Positions 23,986 through 32,662 of a DNA stretch of 61,393 nucleotides are shown in pieces (position 1 is the first letter of the stretch; each line of letters starts with the position of its first letter). The notes under the pieces were generated by a model that saw only the letters and a list, made by a program, of their open reading frames with translations, was not told the origin of the DNA and did no database searches. The stretch comes from Pseudanabaena sp. (GTDB taxonomy: Bacteria > Cyanobacteriota > Cyanobacteriia > Pseudanabaenales > Pseudanabaenaceae), in contig QBLS01000024.1 in NCBI GenBank assembly GCA_003249015.1, forward strand, positions 1 to 61,393, written 5' to 3'. The position numbers were made by a program, and so were the translations under genes.

Positions 23986-25413
23986 GTGGAACCCAGAAAC
24001 TTTTCATCACCTGACGCTAATGACAAAAGTCGCGAAGCACGTCTGAATAAATTGCGAGAACGCCGCAATAGGTCGGTGACAAGCATAAGCGAGGTAGTTC
24101 CACGTCCCACTAACTTTGAACCAAAAGTCCGTTCTGAAGGGTCAGATGACAAGGTAAAGCCGTTACCAAATCGCCAAGGAAGAGTGGAATCTCGCCCAGA
24201 TAGACGCATCGATCAACGTCCTTCTGCAGATATTTCCCGACTAGAACCCAAAGTAAAGAAAAAATCCAATGGCAACTCGCGCTCAGGCAAAGTCGGCAAT
24301 AAGCCACTAGGTTGGCAAGTCCTGCGTTTAGCGATCGCCAGTGTTGGTCTAAGCGTAATTGCAGGCACAGCGATCTCCTTTTGGCAAAATCAACAGCAGC
24401 AAATAAACCAGACAAGTATCAATAATGCTGAAGTTGTCGAGAAAAAGGTTTCAGAACAGGAAATCATCCCCCTAGAGCTAAAAACTGAAGCAACCTCACT
24501 TACTGCCAAAATCAAAGAATTAGCGGCTACTCAAAAAGATCTTGTCATGCAAATGATGGCGATCGATCTGGATTCTGGCACTTATGTTCAGGTTGGCGCA
24601 ACCCAAAAGATAGCCGCCGCAAGCACGATCAAAACACCCTTACTTGTTGCTTTCTTTCAAGATGTTGATGCTGGCAAGATCAAGCTCGATGAGCTGTTAG
24701 AAATATCTGAGGATGTGATGGTGGGTGAGGCTGGAGATTTTCAGGGTTTACCCTTGGGGACAAAAAAGACAGCCCTAGAAACTGCTACCCAAATGATCGT
24801 AATCAGTGATAACACTGCGACAAATATGATCATCAAGCGACTAGGTGGACTTGCCGCAGTTAATCAGCGCTTTCAGTCTTGGGGCTTGAATAATATCGTG
24901 GCGAATAATAAGCTGCCCGATCTAGAGGGCACAAATACAATCAGTACCCAAGATATGGTGACAATTTTAGCAATGGTCTCTCAGGGCAAGCTCATGACAC
25001 CGCGCAGTCGCGATCGCTTCATGGATATTATGAGTCGTCCAATTACGAGAACTCTGTTACCACAGGGCATTGGTGCGGATGCTCGTATTTTTCATAAGAC
25101 TGGTGATATCGGTTCAGCCGTTGGTGATGCTGGGATTATCGATATGCCCAATGGTAAACGCTATGCGATCGCCGTGATGGTCACGCGCCCCAATAACGAT
25201 CAAAGGGCTAATGAACTGATTCGTCAGATTTCGCGTGCTAGTTATGATTATTTTCTTAATGATGGCAAGTTGCCAGCAGATACAACTACTGAGACTGAAC
25301 CTGATAACGTAGACGCACCAGAAGCAACTCCAGAAAACCCTAATAGTGGCAGTACTATTATCGAAAATATTTCGATCCCTCTCCCCAATAACGCACCTAG
25401 TAGTAATCCCTAA
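23986..25413 (+). CDS. Membrane-anchored serine hydrolase of class A beta-lactamase fold
   Basis: 475 residues, GTG start with GGAG 12 bases upstream. The N-terminal ~110 residues are basic and disordered in the cytoplasm. One membrane span lies about 107-130 (LRLAIASVGLSVIAGTAISF), then a catalytic domain outside. Active-site motifs are STIK (SxxK), SDN in IVISDNTATNM and KTG in FHKTGDIG. An acidic, Pro/Asn-rich tail follows. I cannot place a convincing Glu166 equivalent in an ExxLN motif, so strong beta-lactamase activity is uncertain; a penicillin-binding or peptidoglycan-related hydrolase is equally likely. It is not adjacent to the BlaI-like gene at 946. The stop codon lies inside the palindrome that follows. 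Confidence 0.88.
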   Translation: MEPRNFSSPDANDKSREARLNKLRERRNRSVTSISEVVPRPTNFEPKVRSEGSDDKVKPLPNRQGRVESRPDRRIDQRPSADISRLEPKVKKKSNGNSRSGKVGNKPLGWQVLRLAIASVGLSVIAGTAISFWQNQQQQINQTSINNAEVVEKKVSEQEIIPLELKTEATSLTAKIKELAATQKDLVMQMMAIDLDSGTYVQVGATQKIAAASTIKTPLLVAFFQDVDAGKIKLDELLEISEDVMVGEAGDFQGLPLGTKKTALETATQMIVISDNTATNMIIKRLGGLAAVNQRFQSWGLNNIVANNKLPDLEGTNTISTQDMVTILAMVSQGKLMTPRSRDRFMDIMSRPITRTLLPQGIGADARIFHKTGDIGSAVGDAGIIDMPNGKRYAIAVMVTRPNNDQRANELIRQISRASYDYFLNDGKLPADTTTETEPDNVDAPEATPENPNSGSTIIENISIPLPNNAPSSNP

Positions 25414-25463
25414 ACGAATAAGCTAGTGGTGGCGCAAAGCGCCACCACTAGCTTATTCGTTTA
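25411..25463 (+). terminator. Perfect palindrome that contains the hydrolase stop codon
   Basis: Arms TAAACGAATAAGCTAGTGG plus TGGCGC with exact complement around CAAAG, 25411-25463. The first three bases are the TAA of the upstream gene. It probably serves as that gene's terminator. Confidence 0.8.
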
Positions 25464-25498
25464 AGAAAGCGCCATCATGTTCCTACGGAGACTATTTA

Positions 25499-25657
25499 TA
25501 TAGCAATTTTAAATATTTAGAAGCGTCGAAGCCCTAACTCTTATTTGAAACAGCTATACCAATCCATAAGAGTATGACTACAATGCTTGTGAGTTAAGAA
25601 CCAAGCCCAGTATAGGTTTTTAAATAAAGAAATGGCTAAGCCATTTCTTTATTTGGT
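25499..25657. repeat. Family E deletion derivative followed by family B copy
   Basis: 25499-25558 carries the ends of family E (TATAGCAATTTTAAATATTT on the left; inverted TATAGCTGTTTCAAATA on the right) but lacks the long hairpin arms. The left 25 bases are identical to 61319-61343. 25560-25657 is a family B copy: CAATCCATAAGAGTATG, then AGCCCAGTATAGG, then hairpin AAATAAAGAAATGGC. The last arm supplies the TAA stop of the thioredoxin gene (25649-25651). Confidence 0.8.
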
Positions 25658-26215
25658 ACTACCGTGATCCCTTGGTTGTGAAATATCAGCTTGAGGTTCT
25701 GAAATCGGTGAAGTGCGATCGCTGCTAATACTGTTGTGGGGCAAAGGCTGTCCCGCGATCGCCGCTTCGATATTTTCCGCCATGATCGCACGGGGAATTG
25801 CCCCAGACGTATCGCCAATTAGTTGATTTGCGCTGTCTAAAAAAATAAAGCGTGGAATCCCATCAACTCGATATTTAGTTACCTCTGGCAACCATTTCGT
25901 ATTGTCCACGTTCAGCATCACAAAATTTAAGCGATCGCCGTACTCCTGTTCTAAAGACAGATTATCGGCTGCCATCGACTGACAGCTACTACACCAATCC
26001 GCATAGAACTCGATCGCCGTGGGTTTGTTATTGGCGATCGCCTGATCGATAGGGATAGCCGCAGCGGCTACTGCCTCTAGGGATGTGGAGTTACGCTGGG
26101 TTTGAATGCCGAAGAACAAAGCTGTAGTTAATAAAATTGCGGCGATCGCTACCAGTAAGTTTCTCAACCGATAGGCGCTGGTAGGAATTACGGGATCTTG
26201 GTTTGCGGAATTCAT
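25649..26215 (-). CDS. txlA: TxlA/HCF164-type membrane-anchored thioredoxin
   Basis: 188 residues. One N-terminal membrane anchor (about 20-38, LLVAIAAILLTTALFFGI) is followed by a thioredoxin domain with the redox site in EFYADWCSSCQSM and the cis-proline in VDGIPRFIFLD. TxlA/HCF164 proteins face the thylakoid lumen or periplasm and supply reducing power for cytochrome b6f and c-type cytochrome assembly. The site is CSSC rather than the CxPC of related thioredoxins. The C-terminal tail is Ser/Pro-rich. The stop codon comes from the neighbouring repeat, so the last residues may be recent. Confidence 0.9.
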   Translation of the reverse strand: MNSANQDPVIPTSAYRLRNLLVAIAAILLTTALFFGIQTQRNSTSLEAVAAAAIPIDQAIANNKPTAIEFYADWCSSCQSMAADNLSLEQEYGDRLNFVMLNVDNTKWLPEVTKYRVDGIPRFIFLDSANQLIGDTSGAIPRAIMAENIEAAIAGQPLPHNSISSDRTSPISEPQADISQPRDHGSTK

Positions 26216-26269
26216 AAGTAAGAATTTGTTATAAAACTTGATTTTTTAAAGGCAAGCCTTTAAGAGCTA

Positions 26270-26368
26270 ATTTTATTGTTTCAGTGCCAAAGGCGCTGAA
26301 GCAATAAAATTGGCTTCAACCCAAGAAGCGAGTGGTGGCGCTTTGTGCCGCCACTCGCTTCTTGGGTT
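26270..26368. repeat. Two palindromes upstream of the transporter gene, including family G
   Basis: 26270-26312 has arms GCTAATTTTATTG and TTTCAGTGCC. 26318-26368 is a family G hairpin with arms AACCCAAGAAGCGAGTGG and complement; related copies lie at 32507, 38150 and 40260. Confidence 0.8.
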
Positions 26369-26421
26369 AGCTATACATTATGCTATTGCAATTCTAAATC
26401 GAAATTTTTGAGTGATTACGA

Positions 26422-27888
26422 ATGAGTAATTCTGCAAATTCCTTTGATCCCTCTCAGTACGATCTTACTCAGACTAAGCTTACCCTCAGCGAAAAGCTTG
26501 CCTATGGCGCTGGAGACTTGGGGACAGCGATCACTACTAATCTACTCTCATTCTTTTTACTGTTCTTTTTTACTAATGTCGCAGGGCTTGAACCAGCCCT
26601 TGCAGGATTAGTACTGCTAATTGGCAAAGTTTTTGATGCCGTTAATGACCCGATTGTGGGCGTGCTTAGCGATCGCACCGAGTCAAAACTAGGACGCAGA
26701 TTACCTTGGATGATCTACGCAGCAGTTCCCTTTGGGCTATCTTTTTTTGCTCAGTGGCTAGTTCCTAGTACTGACAAGATGGTTCTATTTTGGTATTACG
26801 TGGCGATCGGCATAGTTTTTAATCTCTTTTTTACAGCGGTCAATTTGCCCTATACAGCGCTGACTCCAGAGATTACCCAAGACTACAACGAGCGCACGAG
26901 TCTGAACAGTTTCCGCTTTATGTTTTCCATTGGCGGCAGTATTGTGTCTCTATTTTTAGCCCAACTAATTTTTGCGTTCTTTAAAGATCCTGCGCGACAG
27001 ACAGGTGGTTGTGACACAGGGGGAGCGCAATATATTGCCCTCGGTGCAGTCTGTGCGGTCATTTCCAGTATTTCTATCTATTGGTGTGTCTGGGGAATTA
27101 AGAGAAGAGCGATCGCGAGCGATCGCCTACGCATTCACAATGAATCTCTCGAAGATAGCCAAGAACTGAGCTTTATAGAGCAAATCAAAATTGTATTTAG
27201 TAACCGTCCCTTTCTATTTGTGATTGGGATTTATTTCTGTTCATGGCTAGCTCTGCAAATTACCGCTTCCATAATTCCCTACTTTGTCGTCAATTGGATG
27301 CGCTTAAAAGAGAGCGACTTTATTTTGGTAACGATCGCTGTTCAAGGTACGGCTCTAGTGATGCTGCCTATTTGGAGCGAAATCAGCAAAAGGCTGGGCA
27401 AAAAAGCAGCTTATTTTATGGGGACAGGAATTTGGATTATTGCTCAAGCAGGATTATTTTTCTTGCAAGAGGGTCAAGTTGTATTGCTCTATATCTTGGC
27501 AATTATGGCAGGGGCTGGCATTTCCACGGCATATTTAATCCCTTGGTCGATGATTCCCGATGTCACCGATCTAGATGAGCTAGAGACAGGGCAACGCCGT
27601 GAAGGAATTTTCTATGCCTTTATGGTGCTTTTACAAAAGTTTGGGCTAGCTGCAGGGCTATTTTTGTTAGGACAGGGGCTATCGTTGGCAAAGTTTCGCG
27701 AAAATGTCGCCTGTCAACCGACACCAATCCAACCTGATTCGGCTCTATTTGCGATTCGTTTAGCGATCGGTCCTCTGCCCACGATCGCCTTAGTAATTGG
27801 TTTAGTTCTCGCCTATTTCTATCCAATTACTCGCGAAGTACATACAGAAATTTTGATGCGCCTCCATCAAAAACGAAGTCAAGTCTAA
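26422..27888 (+). CDS. GPH-type (MelB-like) MFS sugar:cation symporter
   Basis: 488 residues with about twelve hydrophobic helices. The N-terminal LSEKLAYGAGDLGTAITTNL and the cytoplasmic VNDPIVGVLSDRTESKLGRR motif are the GPH-family signatures; YTALTPEITQDYNERTSL and WSMIPDVTDLDELETGQRRE are the further conserved segments. The family moves glycosides, pentosides or hexuronides with Na+ or H+. The actual substrate cannot be read from the sequence, and no sugar-metabolism gene is next to it. It is transcribed alone; a family E repeat lies downstream. Confidence 0.92.
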   Translation: MSNSANSFDPSQYDLTQTKLTLSEKLAYGAGDLGTAITTNLLSFFLLFFFTNVAGLEPALAGLVLLIGKVFDAVNDPIVGVLSDRTESKLGRRLPWMIYAAVPFGLSFFAQWLVPSTDKMVLFWYYVAIGIVFNLFFTAVNLPYTALTPEITQDYNERTSLNSFRFMFSIGGSIVSLFLAQLIFAFFKDPARQTGGCDTGGAQYIALGAVCAVISSISIYWCVWGIKRRAIASDRLRIHNESLEDSQELSFIEQIKIVFSNRPFLFVIGIYFCSWLALQITASIIPYFVVNWMRLKESDFILVTIAVQGTALVMLPIWSEISKRLGKKAAYFMGTGIWIIAQAGLFFLQEGQVVLLYILAIMAGAGISTAYLIPWSMIPDVTDLDELETGQRREGIFYAFMVLLQKFGLAAGLFLLGQGLSLAKFRENVACQPTPIQPDSALFAIRLAIGPLPTIALVIGLVLAYFYPITREVHTEILMRLHQKRSQV

Positions 27889-27921
27889 AACCCAAAAAAA
27901 AGGAGTCCTAATTGAATAAAA

Positions 27922-27978
27922 GAGGCTTCGACTTCGCTCAGCCAGCTTATATTGATGGCTGAGCGAAGTCGAAGCCCT
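27922..27978. repeat. Interspersed palindrome, family E, copy 2
   Basis: The same arms as 1508 (AGGCTTCGACTTCGCTCAGC) around a different 14-base centre. It appears to sit inside a family D remnant: AAACCCAA on the left, and TTGGGTTCAGCGCAAAGCGC with the D tail on the right (28011-28034). Confidence 0.85.
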
Positions 27979-28034
27979 GCATTTCTTATCTGAATTGTCT
28001 ATATTTTCTTGGGTTCAGCGCAAAGCGCTGTAAA

Positions 28035-30662
28035 TCACCTTGGCAAAGCCATCAAAGTCTCGACTTTGCTCACCAACTCATTGGATGCAAAACCTTTAGT
28101 CAAGTAGTCAGTTGCTCCGAGTCGCTCGGTTTCCTTTGACCATTCCTCCGCAAGACGTGATGAAATCACCAAGATCGGCATCGTCAAACCTGCTTGGCGA
28201 CAACGGTCAATCAGCGTAAAGCCATCCATGCGCGGCATTTCAATATCCGTGATCACCAAAGCAGGCTGTGAATGTTGCTGTAACCATTGCCAAGCATCCA
28301 TACCATCGTCACAGGTGACAACTTGATAACCTTGCGGAGTCAGCACACTTTCAATGCGGCGACGCATCAAAGCCGCATCATCAACTACGACAATTTGGCG
28401 ATCGCTAGATGCCAATAATGGAGCAGCTTCAGAGCTAGAAGTAATTAAGAGATCGACCTCGGTAGAGAATAAAGCTTCCACAAACGAAAAGGCATCAATT
28501 ACGGGAACTAGCTTGCCATCAGGCATCAGGCTCATCCCAATCAAGCCAATGGGCGCAATTAAAGGCGCAGGAATAGGCGTAACTAATAGTTCACTTTGTC
28601 CAACCAAAGTATCGGCTAAGAGCCAAACGCCTAGCCCACTCTCAACCTGCTTCGTCCGCACAGCGATTGAGGTCGGCAGAGGCGATCGCGTTTCCGTTTG
28701 ACCATTCCAATATTGGGATAAATCGATCGCAGGAATATACTTGCCATTTTCTTCCACTTCAATCGTGTAGTCGGCGCGATCGGTTATTTGCCAGAGTAGG
28801 CTCTCCACCAAAGTGGTTGTATAAATTTCTGTAGTTGGCACAGCAAAAGTGCGATCGCCCGATTGCAGCATCATACAGCGTACAAACAAGTGAGGTACAG
28901 GAATCTGAATAATAAAGGTACTACCCTTACCGACTTGAGAGACTAGATTCATCTTACCGCCCATGATCGCCACTTGACTGGCAACCACATCCATACCTAC
29001 GCCACGCCCTGAGATATCGCTGACAGCCGACGCAGAAGTAAAACCCGACTGGCAAAGTACATTCAATAAACGCTCGGAATTACTGGTATCAGTTAGTGGC
29101 AAGCCTTTATTCTTAGCAATTTGACTGATGCGTTCAGGGTCAATACCGCGCCCATCATCACGGATACTCAATTCAAATACACTGCCGCGCCGATTGAGGG
29201 CTAGCTCAATTTTTCCCTGAGCAGGTTTTCCTGACTGCTCCCGATCATGAGCTTCTTCAATACCGTGATCGTAGGAATTACGCAGTAGGTGCAATAGCAC
29301 TGGTTCGAGACTGCGTAATGTGCCTGCATCAAGTTCTAGCTTTTCACCGATGATCGTAAATTGCACCATTTTGCCAATGCGACTCATCAGATCTCGCAAA
29401 ATCCCTCTTGACCTAAAGGCGAGAGATTCAAAGGGAACGAGGCGACTTTCTTCGATGGTTTGTTGCAGATTGCGAAGACTGCGATCGAGGGTTTGGATAC
29501 TATCGGCAGTGCGTCTGGCGGATTCCCCTGTTTCCGAACCTAGCTCAATCAAGCGTAGACTAATTTCCAGCAACCGATTAATCGCCGTATAGCCCTGTCG
29601 ATAGCGTTCCACCTTTAGTCCATCTTGCTTACCTGATGCATCTAAAAGTGCATAATCATCCTGAACTTCTCTTAGCTGGGTGATGTACTGGACACTATTT
29701 TGAGCAAGGGAAACTAGGGGCAGTAGGTTCGAGTAGACGGACTCATAAAACCCTTGGGTGGCACGAGTTGCCATTAGAGTTTCTACTAGATATTGCGATG
29801 ATCGCTCTAGTCGTTCCAGTGGCACAGGGATCTGCACATCGGCTGTCGGTGCGGGAAGATTGATCGGTTCGACATTCTCGCTCGCAGATGAAGAAGCGAT
29901 CGCGACCTCCTCCACAGGTTCAGCCGCAAAAACGCCACCTTGACGGGCGCTATCCTTCAGTTTTTTGAGCAATGGCATCCATTCAGCTCGCCACAATTCA
30001 CAATCACGATGCTCAAAGAGTTCTGCCGCCTTTTGCTGCATGAAATTCTGCCAAGCTTCTGACAAGCCTATTTCTGCACCAATTTCTTGCAATTGCATGA
30101 TCGTTTGTTGAGCGATTTCCCATGCTTCCTCAGAGACTTCCCCCGACTCTGGCAGTTCTTCCACCATCATTTCTAGATCGAGCGTCACCAAGTCAAAGCC
30201 TTGGTCAGCAAACTCTTGCTGCACCTGACGCATTTCGTTCCATTCAGGCAAATAGTCACTCTGAATACGGTCACGTAGGTTTTGAATATACTTTACAGCC
30301 GCTTCTGCATCTCGGCTTTCCCCCATCTGCACAGCACCGATCAGCAACTCACCTGCTTCAATCAGAGCTTTAGATAACTCACCATCAGCTAGGGGAGGAG
30401 CCACATCTAGATATCTGAGGTCAGATAGAAGATCCTCAAGTACTGTTGACACCTTAATGACTGACTGAAATCCTACAGTTACCGAGCCACCCTTAATCGT
30501 GTGTACGCAACGGTAGAGCTGCTGAATATCCTGTCGCCAGTTGGAAGCATTTAGCTGGTTGACAGTCTGCACATAGAGCTGCAAGTCTTTTTGAGTATCG
30601 AGTTCAAAGAGAACCTTCAGTTCATCTTGTAATTGGAGATCGTTAAATTCAGAATTCGCCAT
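28035..30662 (-). CDS. CheA-type hybrid histidine kinase with C-terminal receiver
   Basis: 875 residues. Domains in order: Hpt with phospho-acceptor H54 in RCVHTIKGGS; a helical linker with an acidic stretch; a P3-like dimerisation region around 290-420; HATPase (LRNSYDHGIEE N-box, RDDGRGID, GRGVGMDVV); a CheW-like domain (about 590-740); and a receiver (about 755-875) with ITDIEMP, phospho-acceptor D806. It takes signals from the receptor encoded 32 bp upstream in the same operon. No CheW or free CheY gene lies in this unit, unlike the array at 43.7-54.4 kb. Such CheA-REC hybrids control type IV pili and phototaxis in cyanobacteria; the output here is unknown. Confidence 0.94.
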   Translation of the reverse strand: MANSEFNDLQLQDELKVLFELDTQKDLQLYVQTVNQLNASNWRQDIQQLYRCVHTIKGGSVTVGFQSVIKVSTVLEDLLSDLRYLDVAPPLADGELSKALIEAGELLIGAVQMGESRDAEAAVKYIQNLRDRIQSDYLPEWNEMRQVQQEFADQGFDLVTLDLEMMVEELPESGEVSEEAWEIAQQTIMQLQEIGAEIGLSEAWQNFMQQKAAELFEHRDCELWRAEWMPLLKKLKDSARQGGVFAAEPVEEVAIASSSASENVEPINLPAPTADVQIPVPLERLERSSQYLVETLMATRATQGFYESVYSNLLPLVSLAQNSVQYITQLREVQDDYALLDASGKQDGLKVERYRQGYTAINRLLEISLRLIELGSETGESARRTADSIQTLDRSLRNLQQTIEESRLVPFESLAFRSRGILRDLMSRIGKMVQFTIIGEKLELDAGTLRSLEPVLLHLLRNSYDHGIEEAHDREQSGKPAQGKIELALNRRGSVFELSIRDDGRGIDPERISQIAKNKGLPLTDTSNSERLLNVLCQSGFTSASAVSDISGRGVGMDVVASQVAIMGGKMNLVSQVGKGSTFIIQIPVPHLFVRCMMLQSGDRTFAVPTTEIYTTTLVESLLWQITDRADYTIEVEENGKYIPAIDLSQYWNGQTETRSPLPTSIAVRTKQVESGLGVWLLADTLVGQSELLVTPIPAPLIAPIGLIGMSLMPDGKLVPVIDAFSFVEALFSTEVDLLITSSSEAAPLLASSDRQIVVVDDAALMRRRIESVLTPQGYQVVTCDDGMDAWQWLQQHSQPALVITDIEMPRMDGFTLIDRCRQAGLTMPILVISSRLAEEWSKETERLGATDYLTKGFASNELVSKVETLMALPR

Positions 30663-30694
30663 TATTGCACTGTCATCATTTCCCTAGCAAGTTT

Positions 30695-32329
30695 CTACAA
30701 GTCGCCGCCAATGGGGATTGGTGTACCGTCTACATCAATTGATTCCATTTCACCAAACTCGGTGACATCGGATTCGCTGATCGCTGGCAGACGGAAGAAC
30801 TGGACTCTTTCCAATAGCTGTCGCGCCAACATCCCCATTTTGCCCGATTGATCGCGGGTGAACTGGGCTTGGGAAGCCGAGCGTTCCGCGATCGCTTCAA
30901 TATCTTGAATCGAGGCTAAGCTAAATTTAACGGCTTCGGCAATGGAGCGCGAAGAGTCCGTTACGGAGATGCCAATTTCCGCTAGTTCTTCGGTCACGGT
31001 GGAGATATTAGTAAAGGATTGCTCAGAGCTATCGACGCTATTGGTAAAGTCAGCCACCAAGCTATTTACGTCGCGCACGTCTTGATCAATACCTGAAACT
31101 ACTACATCCACAAATCCCGTCCGTTGCTGAAGGGTGATCAGCCCTTGATTGGTCTGGGTTGCTAAGGTGTTAACCTGCGTAGCGATCGCTTCAAACTCGC
31201 GAGCAACCGACACAAATTGCTCAGGATCGCGCTGCTCTAAAGCTCTGACCGCCACCATCGAAGCATTGGTTGCCAAAACCTGCGTCAGCGAAGCTAGCCG
31301 CTTTTGGTCGGTCACAAACTGCTTCGCGAGAGCCACGAACTCACCGAGATTCCTAATCCGCTGTACCATCTGCACGGTCGCTGCTTGTAGTGACTCAATC
31401 GAAGCGGTCAAGTAAATAATTTGCTCTTCCCCCTGACGCACAGCCGATCGCACTCTTTGCACAGCTTTGTTCGCAGCGATCGCTTGTTGCGCGGCATTTT
31501 CAGCAAGTTTGTCCACATCCTCAATCCCCAGACGGGCTTGCACCACCAATTCTTCTTGCTGCTGTGCGTTTTGGGATACCGCGATCGCTAACTGCTCTAG
31601 GCGATCGGTACGCAATGTCACCTGCTGCGTGGTCTGCAACACCGCCGCTAGGACTTCCGCAAGCTGCTCCGATAGTCGATTCAGCGTATCGGCGATCAAT
31701 CCTGTAGCATTGGGACTAACTTCCGCCTTTACGGTGAGATCGCCCATTTCTAACTCAGATACGACATCCAGCAAATGGGAAATTTCATCTTGGAAGAGGT
31801 CATTTTGCATTTCGGCTTCCACTTTTGCCTCAGACTGTTGACGCTCGTTTTGCGCGAGGTTGGTAGTCATCAGGTCAAATACATCGGCTAGCTTGCCCAC
31901 CTCATCCCTAGCTCCTACTGGAACAATCGCCGTAAAGTCTCCCGAAGCAAATTGTCGCGCGATCGCCTCTAGTCCCCGAATTCTCTTACTAATTGTACTG
32001 CCGATAAATAGCCCAAATAGTGAGCTAAGCACAATCATGACAAAACCCAATCCAAACACAAATAATGTGGCTGTCGATAGTTGGCTCTGTGCTTCTACAG
32101 AAACAATAGGGGCAAGGCTGTTGTTAAGATAAAGCGCTGCGATCGCAAAACTAATTAGGGATAAAAAACTAGTCGAACAGATCGCGAACAAAATCTTCAC
32201 ACTGATCGGTAGATCATTGAGCCAATTGCTTTTATTAGAATTTTGCCTAGGACTGGGAGAAGTAGCTACAGCTTTCTTCCTTTTCTTGGCAGGTGTTTTT
32301 TTTCGTAAAGAGGCAGGTTTGTTCGCCAT
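30695..32329 (-). CDS. Methyl-accepting chemotaxis protein, PilJ-like, with degenerate signalling tip
   Basis: 544 residues. After a Lys/Ser-rich N-terminus come two membrane helices (about 44-67 and 88-112) with only about 20 residues between them, so there is no extracytoplasmic sensor domain. A HAMP domain (112-165) and a second HAMP-like segment (EMGDLTVKAEVSPNATGLIA) precede the coiled coil. Where receptors normally have the tip [18 protein letters not shown], this one reads LTQVLATNASMVAVRALEQR, keeping the alternating hydrophobic pattern but losing the invariant E and R contacts. The first gene of a two-gene operon with the CheA hybrid. It may sense membrane or cytoplasmic state. Confidence 0.9.
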   Translation of the reverse strand: MANKPASLRKKTPAKKRKKAVATSPSPRQNSNKSNWLNDLPISVKILFAICSTSFLSLISFAIAALYLNNSLAPIVSVEAQSQLSTATLFVFGLGFVMIVLSSLFGLFIGSTISKRIRGLEAIARQFASGDFTAIVPVGARDEVGKLADVFDLMTTNLAQNERQQSEAKVEAEMQNDLFQDEISHLLDVVSELEMGDLTVKAEVSPNATGLIADTLNRLSEQLAEVLAAVLQTTQQVTLRTDRLEQLAIAVSQNAQQQEELVVQARLGIEDVDKLAENAAQQAIAANKAVQRVRSAVRQGEEQIIYLTASIESLQAATVQMVQRIRNLGEFVALAKQFVTDQKRLASLTQVLATNASMVAVRALEQRDPEQFVSVAREFEAIATQVNTLATQTNQGLITLQQRTGFVDVVVSGIDQDVRDVNSLVADFTNSVDSSEQSFTNISTVTEELAEIGISVTDSSRSIAEAVKFSLASIQDIEAIAERSASQAQFTRDQSGKMGMLARQLLERVQFFRLPAISESDVTEFGEMESIDVDGTPIPIGGDL

Positions 32330-32506
32330 ATCTTTCTAAACTAGGGAATAGCTATAGGCTTTTGCAAGCAAAAGGACTATAAGAGGTTGGGGATTATAGC
32401 AATAGCAGCAGTTTACTGTGCTGTTATTTGTTTTTACAACATACATCTTTGTGTTGCTCTGCTTGAGTGCGCTTCGCGACAATGCTTAATATTTTTGTTA
32501 GATCAT

Positions 32507-32661
32507 AAAACCCAAGAAGCGAGTGGCGGCGCTTCGCGTTGCCACTCGCTTCTTGGGTTTTAATTGCTAGATTTACAAGCTTTGCACTGTAGTGAAAAGA
32601 TCTAAATAATCTACTATGTCCTACCCGTCTATGTCCTGCCCGCTAAGCGGGCAGGACATAG
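32507..32661. repeat. Family G hairpin and a second palindrome downstream of the STAND gene
   Basis: 32507-32561 has arms AAAACCCAAGAAGCGAGTGG with GCTTCGC at the centre. 32629-32661 has arms CTATGTCCTGCCCGC and complement, two bases before the TTA stop of the STAND gene; the word CTATGTCCT also occurs just before it. The latter is a plausible terminator for the minus-strand gene. Confidence 0.8.
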
Positions 32662-32662
32662 A

